A stretch of DNA of 64,000 nt, from assembly GCA_030680075.1 (NCBI GenBank), contig JAUXWR010000494.1, positions 1-64,000 on the forward strand. The letters run 5' to 3'. Origin of the DNA: Legionella sp. (lineage in GTDB: Bacteria > Pseudomonadota > Gammaproteobacteria > Legionellales > Legionellaceae). Both the position numbers and the translations under genes were made by a program. Below the pieces are notes generated by a model. It did not search any database, was not told the DNA's origin, and saw only the letters and a program-made list of their open reading frames with translations. Of the stretch, positions 1 to 6,432 are shown piece by piece (positions within the stretch are counted from its first letter, which is position 1; the number at the start of each line of letters is the position of its first letter).

Positions 1-1064
1 TACATCAAGGCTCTCTTGTTCATCGCTAAAGCATTGCCTTTTTCAATGGCTTCCTCATATAATGCGATAGCCTTGGGATAATCAACCTTTCCGCCCAACC
101 CCTGTTCATACGTGACGGCTCTCTGGCACACCGCAGAAGCATCGTCTTTCATGAGGGCTCTACTTCTCTTCGCCAACGCATTGCCTTTTTCAATGGCTTT
201 TTCATATAATGCGATAGCTTTGGGATAATCAACCTCACCGCCTAATCCCTTTTCATACATGGCGGCTCTATAGTACAACGCCGAAACACTGCCTTTTTCA
301 ATGGCTTCCTCATATAATGCGATAGCCTTGGGATAATCAACCTCTCCGCCCAACCCCTGTTCATACATGGCGGCTCTCTTGCACACCGCAGAAGCATCGT
401 CTTTCATGAGGGCTCTATTTCTCTTCGCCAACGCATTGCCTTTTTCAATCGCTTTTTCATATAATGCGATAGCCTTGGGATAGTCGACTTTTCCGCCCAA
501 TCCCTTTTCATACATGAAAGCTCTATTGTTCATCGCAGAGGCATGGCCTTTTTCAATGGCTTTTTCATATAATTCGATAGCCTTGGGATAATCGACCTCA
601 CCGCCCAATCCATCTTTATACATGAGGGCTCTATTGTACATCGCAGAAGCATTCCCTTTTTCAATGGCTTTTTCATATAACTCGATGGATCTCTGATAAT
701 CCCTGGAAATAAATTGGTAAAATAGTCCTGCTACAGTGAGAACATGTTCATTTTGCGAGTAATTGTTAATCAATTGTTCTATTGTTAACATTGCACCGGG
801 CAAAATAGCATTGGCCCCAGCCAGCTCTAACCATATATCGAACTTCTCGTAATTTCCGTCAAGCATAGACTCCGTCACTTCTTCAAACACCTGTCTATCA
901 GAGGTGGTTTTTATATTTTTAAAAAGTAAGGGGAGCGTAAAGAAAAGAGAAAATGGCGTTAAAAAAATAGCTGACAGGGTCGTTAAAATAATTAATTTTT
1001 TAACCTTTTTTTTTGCAGTAATTTGAGCATCACTAAATAAAAAAAATTCTTTTAACTTAGCCAT
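1..1064 (-). CDS. Sel1-repeat (TPR-like) membrane-anchored protein, 3' end cut by window edge
   Basis: The ORF starts at ATG 1064-1062, with an AAAAGG ribosome-binding site upstream, and stays open to base 1, so about 354 residues are visible and the C-terminus is missing. Residues ~18-50 are a Lys-rich stretch followed by a hydrophobic segment (LIILTTLSAIFLTPFSLFF), probably a signal-anchor. From residue ~115 on there are Sel1-like repeats of about 36 residues, with recurring elements such as GLGGEVDYPKAI, LYEKAIEKG and A-MYNRALM. Sel1 repeats form alpha-solenoids that bind proteins. In Legionella, Sel1 proteins such as LpnE, EnhC and LidL act in host entry or trafficking. I cannot tell which of these, if any, this protein resembles. 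The 3' repeats are very similar at DNA level, with a 255-bp higher-order period. Confidence 0.85.
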   Translation of the reverse strand, partial: MAKLKEFFLFSDAQITAKKKVKKLIILTTLSAIFLTPFSLFFTLPLLFKNIKTTSDRQVFEEVTESMLDGNYEKFDIWLELAGANAILPGAMLTIEQLINNYSQNEHVLTVAGLFYQFISRDYQRSIELYEKAIEKGNASAMYNRALMYKDGLGGEVDYPKAIELYEKAIEKGHASAMNNRAFMYEKGLGGKVDYPKAIALYEKAIEKGNALAKRNRALMKDDASAVCKRAAMYEQGLGGEVDYPKAIALYEEAIEKGSVSALYYRAAMYEKGLGGEVDYPKAIALYEKAIEKGNALAKRSRALMKDDASAVCQRAVTYEQGLGGKVDYPKAIALYEEAIEKGNALAMNKRALM

Positions 1065-1216
1065 AAATATTTTTGCCTTTTGTAAAAATAAGTTTTGCTA
1101 TTTTATCAGTCAAACCTTAAAAGAATATTAACCGTACTTAAAGCGAATTGCCTCCCCGAGTTGCCTCAAATTACCTGTTGCCGAAGAGAACGCGAGTGGG
1201 CAAGTCTTTCCATTTC

Positions 1217-1303
1217 GGGTCAGAGGGTCAGAGGGTCAGAGGGTCAAGCCTTGCTTTTTGCCTTTGGATAGCAAAAAAACAAGGCTTGACCCCTTTGGCA
1301 CAA
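1217..1303. repeat. Palindromic REP-like repeat, family 1, copy A
   Basis: A 13-bp inverted repeat (GGGTCAAGCCTTG / CAAGGCTTGACCC, arms 1241-1253 and 1280-1292) is extended inward by CTTTTTGC / GCAAAAA around the loop CTTTGGATA. It is followed by CCTTTGGCACAA. Upstream lie three perfect tandem copies of the octamer GGGTCAGA (1217-1240). The same unit recurs at 2211-2280, 5925-5996 and 6295-6366. Structure and dispersal resemble REP/REPIN elements mobilised by REP-associated tyrosine transposases, but no such transposase is in this window. Confidence 0.85.
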
Positions 1304-1340
1304 GAATAACAAATCAGTTTAAATTCAATGCGTTAAAATA

Positions 1341-1472
1341 AATTCTGGCGGAACGTGAACACCAATTCTAGCAATGTGAACACTCATTCTGGAATATTTA
1401 GAAAAATGTTCACGTTCCGCCAGAATCGGTGTTCACTTTCAATCAGAATGAGTGTTCATTTTGGGGGAGAAT
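1341..1472. repeat. Clustered TGTTCAC / ATTCTGG inverted repeats, possible insertion-sequence ends
   Basis: The block holds two opposed arrays. On the left, ATTCTGG...GTGAACA units recur about every 22 bp (1341-1393). On the right (1407-1472), the inverse TGTTCAC...CAGAAT units recur about every 23 bp. The segment TGTTCACGTTCCGCCAGAAT at 1407 is the exact reverse complement of ATTCTGGCGGAACGTGAACA at 1342. Multiple tandem terminal repeats of this kind are known from IS21-family elements, where IstA binds them. No istA/istB coding sequence lies between or beside them, so this would be a transposase-less scar. The family assignment is a guess. Confidence 0.4.
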
Positions 1473-1514
1473 ATGCACCACTCGTGTAACCATTAAGACT
1501 AACGGCTCGCTTTC

Positions 1515-1811
1515 TTATGCGTGATGAGAAGAGTAAATTACTGATACACGATTTAGATCGACCTTTTTCCTGGCTTTCCATAGCTCATGTTCAGCTTGCA
1601 TCAGCATCCAGCTTTCAGGTGATCGCCCAAATGCCTTGCATAATTTCAATGCCATTATAGGCGATACGTCAGCTTCCCCCTTAATGAGTCTAGAAAAGGT
1701 CGAAGGAGAAACATCAAGCTTCGCAGCAGCTGATCGCAGACTTATATTAAGCGGAGTAATGTATGTTTCTTTAATAAACTCCCCTGGATGGGGTGGGTTG
1801 TGCATCATCAT
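1515..1811 (-). CDS. higA: HigA-type antitoxin, XRE-family DNA-binding protein
   Basis: This 98-residue protein begins with the HigA signature HPGEFIKE and has a helix-turn-helix at about residues 25-60 (SLRSAAAKLDVSPSTFSRLI). The C-terminal SPESWMLMQAEHELW tail is typical of the HigA/VapI family. HigA binds and neutralises the HigB mRNA interferase and represses its own promoter. It lies downstream of higB; its ATG at 1811 overlaps the higB stop (TAATG), indicating translational coupling. HigA looks intact while the upstream toxin frame carries an internal stop, so it may now be an orphan antitoxin or regulator. Confidence 0.9.
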   Translation of the reverse strand: MMMHNPPHPGEFIKETYITPLNISLRSAAAKLDVSPSTFSRLIKGEADVSPIMALKLCKAFGRSPESWMLMQAEHELWKARKKVDLNRVSVIYSSHHA

Positions 1812-2089
1812 TAGTGATAATCCTCATAATTAACGATGTAAGCATCACCGTCATCAAAAATAAATGTCATACGCCAGTTGCCATTCACTGTTATTGACCA
1901 ACAGTCTTTACGTTGACCTTTTAGTTGGTGCAGGTTATATCCTGGAAGATCCATATCTTCAATACACTGCGCCGTATGCAATGCAGTTAATTACAACCTA
2001 AGTTTGCTCTTATGCTTTGCTTGGATGCCAGAACAAACTCCTGTTTCAAAGAAAAGTTTGAGCCCTTTGTGTTTAAATGATTTAATCAT
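1811..2089 (-). pseudogene. higB: HigB-type toxin with an in-frame nonsense codon
   Basis: Reading from ATG 2089 gives MIKSFKHKGLKLFFETG... up to codon 32, then TAA at 1993-1991, then the rest of a normal HigB in the same frame. That remainder includes AQCIEDMDLPGYNLHQLKG and ends with the family's usual AYIVNYEDYH and a natural stop at 1813. With the internal stop ignored the frame is 92 codons, the usual HigB length. HigB relatives commonly have Gln (CAA) here, so a single C-to-T change explains the stop. HigB is a RelE-fold ribosome-dependent mRNA interferase; truncation at residue 32 should abolish activity unless there is read-through. Confidence 0.88.
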
Positions 2090-2210
2090 TTGTTTATTAT
2101 AGCGTGTTGCGCATCGCGAATCAAATTAAAAAGAGGATATATTTTTACTTTGTTGCCAATTCATCTTAATTTCAGTTGCAAATAATGTGGGTTCATTCGA
2201 ATTTAATTTG

Positions 2211-2280
2211 GGGGTCAGAGGGTCAAGCCTTGCTTTTTTCCTTTGGATAGCAAAAAACAGGCTTGACCCCTTTGGCACAA
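2211..2280. repeat. Palindromic REP-like repeat, family 1, copy B
   Basis: One GGGTCAGA octamer is followed by GGGTCAAGCCTTG...GGCTTGACCCC and TTTGGCACAA, with the loop CTTTGGATAG as in copy A. The right arm has lost two bases relative to the other copies (AAAAAACAGGCTTGACC), so the stem is imperfect. It sits between higB and the unknown gene at 2326-3159. Confidence 0.8.
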
Positions 2281-2325
2281 ACAGAGAGTGTTCATCTAAC
2301 TTTGTAGGCTCAACAAGGTTAATTT

Positions 2326-3159
2326 TTAAATTTTTCTTTTTAAGCCAGCCGCAATTTCATCATTTATTTCATTTACATCAATAATATCTTGGCCTATTTT
2401 TCCTTGAGCATAAGCTATTCTTCTAGCTAAACTTCCTTTAGGGTTTATTTCTTCTCTAGCTTCAATTAATTTCAATTTTAGATCATTTAGAAATCCGACA
2501 ATGTCATCACCTTCATTAAGCCCATGCGGATCATATTTATTCATAACGCTTTGAACTATATCTACATGATGCCTATTCCAATGACCATGAAAAAATAAGT
2601 CTAGTTTTTCAAAACCTTTTAAATAATAAATCTTATGACCACAATAATCTCCAAACATCGAAATTAGGCCTGAATGTTTTAGCTCATCTTTGTCTCTAAG
2701 ATCACCATATCCCCTAGAAAAAATCTTTTCATAACTGGATGGAAATTGATTAATTTTCAAGTCTATTTCTTTGGGAAGAAACGCATCAAATTTCTTTTCC
2801 AGACAAATGATTTGTGCTGGAATTTTCTTATTAATTTCATCGAAATGAATAGTAAAAATGGGATTGTTTTCATCAATATCTTTTCTTAATTTCACTTTGA
2901 AAATTACGGGTGTGACTCTTGAATGATAATCAACCCCTTTAAGATTATCTGTATCTGCAACTAAACGCATAGCACGTGCTTTTCGTACAGCTTGCTCCGC
3001 ATCTTCTTTATTCATATAAGCATTAATCGCGTTGCCATTGGGGAAAGCCGTACGAAGCTCCTCTTTGCTTAATTTTTTTCTTCTTTGAAGAGTGCTAAAA
3101 AAATAATTTGAATCCTTATATAAATAAAGAGGTTTACTGAGGATATAGATTTCTTTCAT
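2326..3159 (-). CDS. Hypothetical protein, possible Legionella effector
   Basis: The frame encodes 277 residues with no signal peptide or membrane segment. The N-terminus MKEIYILSKPLYLYKDSNYF and the C-terminal third (HGHWNRHHVDIVQSVMNKYDP, then INPKGSLARRIAYAQGKIG) recall short C-terminal modules that recur in uncharacterised Legionella proteins, but I cannot assign a named domain with confidence. The strongly charged composition and the C-terminal EINDEIAAGLKRKI are compatible with a secreted effector, though not proof. The gene is AT-rich like its neighbours and stands alone between repeat copy B and the amidase. Confidence 0.7.
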   Translation of the reverse strand: MKEIYILSKPLYLYKDSNYFFSTLQRRKKLSKEELRTAFPNGNAINAYMNKEDAEQAVRKARAMRLVADTDNLKGVDYHSRVTPVIFKVKLRKDIDENNPIFTIHFDEINKKIPAQIICLEKKFDAFLPKEIDLKINQFPSSYEKIFSRGYGDLRDKDELKHSGLISMFGDYCGHKIYYLKGFEKLDLFFHGHWNRHHVDIVQSVMNKYDPHGLNEGDDIVGFLNDLKLKLIEAREEINPKGSLARRIAYAQGKIGQDIIDVNEINDEIAAGLKRKI

Positions 3160-3335
3160 TAATATTCCTACTAATACAAATAATTAGCACATTATAACTC
3201 AACACATTGGCATAATACCACTCTTATTGTTTTTTAATTAATCATACATTAACAATAGAAGAATGAGGTGCAAACATAAAAAATTTAAACTGAAGAAAAA
3301 AATTGGATTTTATAATATTAGGAGGGTGGCACAAT

Positions 3336-4610
3336 TTAAATAAACTCCTTAAATAATTTTTTTGCAGCGGCAAGTAGAAACTCATCTTGGCGATAGGCTG
3401 CAGCGATGGATAACCCAAGTGGTGCGTTTCGTATTTTTGTAACCGGGATAGAAATTTCTGGTAAACTGGCAATTCCAGCAAAAGACGTAATACTCATTGT
3501 TCGCGTATAATAGTCCGTACACTTTTTTGGATCATCCAGTTCGCCTTTTAAAGGCGCAACCATGGGGACTGTTGGGTAGCAAAACAGATCCCCCGGTTTT
3601 GTAAATTGAGATACCCTGGAAAACATCTTCTCACGTAGATGTAGCGCATTGTTCAGTGAAGTACGATCCAGTTGTTTAAAATGCTCCATTGCATCTTGAA
3701 TACGAGGACCCATTTCAGGTTGACACGCGTCTATCCACGCACCAACAGCATTCCAAATTTCAATGCATTGTACAACTCCAAAGATATTTTCCTGCCAAAA
3801 TGCAAGATTCGTTTTTTCACCTACAATGTCACTTAACGTTATAGAGGATATTTTTATATTTCTCGTGTCGAATACTTGTGTAATAAAACCTTTTAATGCT
3901 GCATTAACATCTTGATCGGCAATAGAAAACGCATCTTCCAATACATATATGGTACTAATGGGTTTTGGTGCAACATCATTACTGGCTAGCAAAACGGCCA
4001 TCACTTTTTCCAATACCGTTAAACTGTTAGCAAACACGCCTACCGTGCTAGAGCTTGGTGCAAAAGGTAATATGCCGGACTCCGATATACGATGAAGGGT
4101 TGGACGCATACCTAAAATACCGCAATGGCTTGCAGGTACACGTGTTGAGCCCGCACTGTCTGTCCCTATAGCAAAATCCACTAAACCACAGGCTACTGCA
4201 GACGCGGATCCACTCGATGATCCGCCAGGAATACGATCAGGTGAATTTGGATTGACAGGAGTACCATAAAAGTGGCTTTCACCATCCAGGCTACACGTTA
4301 ATTCATCTGAAATTGTTTTACCAATGCAAGAAGCACCGGCATTTAACAATTGTTCAACGCACATAGCATGACTAACAGCAGGAGGATGCGTGTTAAACCA
4401 AGGTTTACTTCCATAAGACGTTTTAAATCCTGCAACATCAATATTATCTTTCACTGCAAAGGTCAAGTTATCTAACTGCCCTGATTGCTTAGGAGGAACA
4501 TTAAATGTAGTAACAAATGCATTGGATGAATCGCTATTATAACTTTGCACAGCCAGGTTCCTTTTTTGATTTTTTCTGAAACGCATGTCGGACGTATTAA
4601 CAATCATCAA
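3336..4610 (-). CDS. Amidase-signature family hydrolase, plant AMI1-like
   Basis: This 424-residue protein carries the amidase signature GGSSSGSASAVACG followed by GTDSAGSTRVPA. The family triad is visible: Lys54 (FAVKDN), cis-Ser131 and nucleophile Ser155, with the usual 24-residue Ser-Ser spacing. Amidase-signature enzymes hydrolyse amide bonds of small molecules. The local pattern (HYGTP-N-P, LVDF-IG-D, CGILG-RP, GILP) resembles plant indole-3-acetamide hydrolase AMI1 more than GatA. No GatB/GatC partner is adjacent, so a role in tRNA amidation is unlikely. It follows an alpha/beta hydrolase after 21 bp on the same strand, suggesting a two-gene operon for a small ester/amide substrate. The substrate is unknown. 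Confidence 0.88.
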   Translation of the reverse strand: MMIVNTSDMRFRKNQKRNLAVQSYNSDSSNAFVTTFNVPPKQSGQLDNLTFAVKDNIDVAGFKTSYGSKPWFNTHPPAVSHAMCVEQLLNAGASCIGKTISDELTCSLDGESHFYGTPVNPNSPDRIPGGSSSGSASAVACGLVDFAIGTDSAGSTRVPASHCGILGMRPTLHRISESGILPFAPSSSTVGVFANSLTVLEKVMAVLLASNDVAPKPISTIYVLEDAFSIADQDVNAALKGFITQVFDTRNIKISSITLSDIVGEKTNLAFWQENIFGVVQCIEIWNAVGAWIDACQPEMGPRIQDAMEHFKQLDRTSLNNALHLREKMFSRVSQFTKPGDLFCYPTVPMVAPLKGELDDPKKCTDYYTRTMSITSFAGIASLPEISIPVTKIRNAPLGLSIAAAYRQDEFLLAAAKKLFKEFI

Positions 4611-4631
4611 GATAGACTACATAAAGTCTAC

Positions 4632-5546
4632 TCACAATATTCGGCAGATGGCCTTTGCAGCTATTTCAGATGGATCATCGCCGTCATAGCATGCTTTTCT
4701 CAATAAAATAGTCATATGTGTTTGGCCAGGCATAATAATTTTATTGACAGAATTTCCGGCCTGGATAAGTTTTTTGATATAAGCTTCTGTTTGACTTCGG
4801 CCTCCATCATATTCACCACAGAGAATTGTTGTTGGTGGTAGTCCTGATAAATCGGGCTCCCAATAGGGTGAACACATCGGATCAGCTCGTTGTGACTCGT
4901 TACAGTAACAATCAAAACTAAATTGAGCCGCAACAGGATCAAGCATTTTATCTTGTATGGCATAGTCATCATATTCATGAACAGAGTTAGTATAATCAAA
5001 ACCGCCACTGATCAATAATTGATGAAAAATACTGACATCAGGATTTGCTCTTGATAGATTTGTTAAAACAGCGGCTAAATTAGCACCAGAACTCCATCCG
5101 GCCAAAATTATTTTGGAGGGATCTGCGTGAAATTTTTTCAGATTATTAATAATATAATTAAACGCATCAATTGCATCTTCTAAAGGCTTTGGGTAAGGAT
5201 TTTCAGGTGCAAGACAATAGTCAATCATCACAGCATTGCACCCAGACTGTTTAGCTATTTTGCTTATAATGGTATGATTTTCTTCAAACATCTGATGAAT
5301 AAACCCTGTACCGGGAAAATATATGACCAATGGTTTAATTTCATCCGATTCAGCATAATATCGATAACGAATCGGCAAGCCATTCCGACTTTGAATAGTG
5401 CCATCCTGAAATGATAGCTCAGCAGGAACACCAACAAATTGACTCAAGCCTTTGGCCGCTTGTCTCATTTGTTCAAGAGTTAATGTTTGCGGCACTTGTT
5501 GTGCTAACAGTTCAAAAAAATTCAAATCAGATTTATTCACTGGCAT
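4632..5546 (-). CDS. Alpha/beta hydrolase, hormone-sensitive-lipase family esterase
   Basis: The 304-residue protein shows the HSL-family pattern DYCLAPENPYPKPLEDA and a nucleophile elbow GWSSG (Ser152). Asp247 (GEYDGG) and His277 (GQTHM) are in the expected positions for a catalytic triad. The usual HGGG oxyanion motif is replaced by FPGTGF at residues ~77-82, a noticeable deviation that could alter substrate preference. There is no signal peptide, so it is probably cytosolic. It is the first gene of the apparent operon with the amidase at 3336-4610. Short-chain esterase activity is the family expectation; the true substrate is unknown. Confidence 0.87.
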   Translation of the reverse strand: MPVNKSDLNFFELLAQQVPQTLTLEQMRQAAKGLSQFVGVPAELSFQDGTIQSRNGLPIRYRYYAESDEIKPLVIYFPGTGFIHQMFEENHTIISKIAKQSGCNAVMIDYCLAPENPYPKPLEDAIDAFNYIINNLKKFHADPSKIILAGWSSGANLAAVLTNLSRANPDVSIFHQLLISGGFDYTNSVHEYDDYAIQDKMLDPVAAQFSFDCYCNESQRADPMCSPYWEPDLSGLPPTTILCGEYDGGRSQTEAYIKKLIQAGNSVNKIIMPGQTHMTILLRKACYDGDDPSEIAAKAICRIL

Positions 5547-5646
5547 GATATCCCCTAAGTTTATCCAACAACCTGAACTGTTTTGAACTAGTACGTATTA
5601 TTTAATATTTTTAGATATCTATCAATCCGTTGTGTCATTTCATGCC

Positions 5647-5913
5647 TTATGCTCTTAGCTCATGCTCTAGTGCTTGCTTAACAAATTCATTAAGCTTGAC
5701 GCCTCTATCTGCTGCAGCAATTACCGCCCTTTCATGTAAAGACTCCCCTACCCTAATATTAAAGGTACCTTTAAATGGCTTTTCTGGAGTTTTATTTTCT
5801 TGCTCACACATCGCTAAATAATCATCAACAGCATCTTCAAATGCCGCAGCACTTTCACCCTCGTAGCTAATCAATCCCTAAATAAACTCAACTTTACCAT
5901 AAAAAATAAGATC
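5647..5913 (-). pseudogene. hicB: HicB-type antitoxin remnant, N-terminus lost
   Basis: The conserved HicB C-terminal half is intact: ISYEGESAAAFEDAVDDYL, PFKGTFNIRV and a ribbon-helix-helix-like SLHERAVIAAADRGVKLNEF. Upstream in the same frame the codons read D-L-I-F-Y-G-K-V-E-F-I-stop-G-L-I-S-Y-E, recognisable as the HicB core interrupted by TAG at 5880-5878. A further in-frame TAA at 5916-5914 lies about 10 bp from repeat copy C. A 75-residue product from TTG 5874 is formally possible but would lack the RNase H-like beta-sheet start. No hicA toxin is adjacent. This looks like a toxin-antitoxin locus eroded at a repeat boundary. Confidence 0.8.
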
Positions 5914-5924
5914 TTATTCGGCAT

Positions 5925-5996
5925 AAAGGGTAAGAGGGTCAAGCCTTGCTTTTTGCCTTTGGATAGCAAAAAAACAAGGCTTGACCCCTTTGGTGC
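5925..5996. repeat. Palindromic REP-like repeat, family 1, copy C
   Basis: This 72-bp unit (AAAGGGTAAGAGGGTCAAGC...CCCCTTTGGTGC) contains the 13-bp stem GGGTCAAGCCTTG / CAAGGCTTGACCC. By eye it is identical base for base to copy D at 6295-6366 and in the same orientation. The pair brackets the ankyrin 3'-end duplicate; copy C also abuts the broken end of hicB. Confidence 0.88.
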
Positions 5997-6294
5997 GTGT
6001 TTATTTTCCTTGCCCAACGGACTCATATGCATGGTCCTGTTCGTCTTTCAATTTAGCAAATAAAGTACTTTTGATCCGCTCTTCAAAATTCTTCTGCATT
6101 TGCCAATCCTTGGTAACAATTTTTTCAACGTCATCAAACGTTATTGATGAGTCAATTAAATACCTGAAAAGAAGTAATGAATCTTTGTTAAATAAATTGA
6201 AATTCTGGTTTTTACCTGGCTTCACGAAATGTGAATAAATTTTTAAATACTGTTCTGCATATGAATTTTCAATAGTGGGAATGGGTGGATTTTT
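5997..6294 (-). pseudogene. Duplicated 3' fragment of the adjacent ankyrin gene
   Basis: Positions ~6011-6294 align without gaps to 6461-6744, the last ~95 codons of the ankyrin gene at 6433-9114, at a constant 450-bp offset. Both encode NPPIPTIENSYAEQYLKIYS and then LLLFRYLIDSSITFDDV. The reading frame is still open (stop at 6001-6003), but the only upstream start lies inside repeat copy D, and no promoter or ribosome-binding site is evident. The substitutions between copies are scattered (for example NFNLFNK versus KFNFFNK), so the duplication is not very recent. It is probably not functional, but it could act as a gene-conversion donor. Confidence 0.85.
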
Positions 6295-6366
6295 AAAGGG
6301 TAAGAGGGTCAAGCCTTGCTTTTTGCCTTTGGATAGCAAAAAAACAAGGCTTGACCCCTTTGGTGC
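6295..6366. repeat. Palindromic REP-like repeat, family 1, copy D
   Basis: Identical in sequence and orientation to the 72-bp copy C, 370 bp away. It separates the ankyrin 3'-end duplicate from the terminator-proximal region of the intact ankyrin gene. Confidence 0.88.
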
Positions 6367-6432
6367 AGAGACTCGCCATTGCCATTGGGGCCTGCGAGAC
6401 AGTTGTTAATTCAACTGTTTAAAGCACATAGT

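Noticed and set aside
1..720. CRISPR-like or satellite array
   Set aside because: The repeats are 108-bp coding units of Sel1 repeats with an open frame throughout and no unique spacers.
1217..1240. CRISPR repeats (GGGTCAGA)
   Set aside because: These are three contiguous octamers without spacers, attached to a palindromic REP-like repeat.
4712..5008. 98-codon minus-strand frame inside the esterase gene
   Set aside because: It is an alternative-frame shadow of the HSL-type esterase, without motif or start signal.
6001..6339. A 112-codon frame as an independent gene
   Set aside because: Its start lies in the REP-like repeat and its body is a diverged copy of the neighbouring ankyrin 3' end; no ribosome-binding site is visible. 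I list it as a duplicated fragment.
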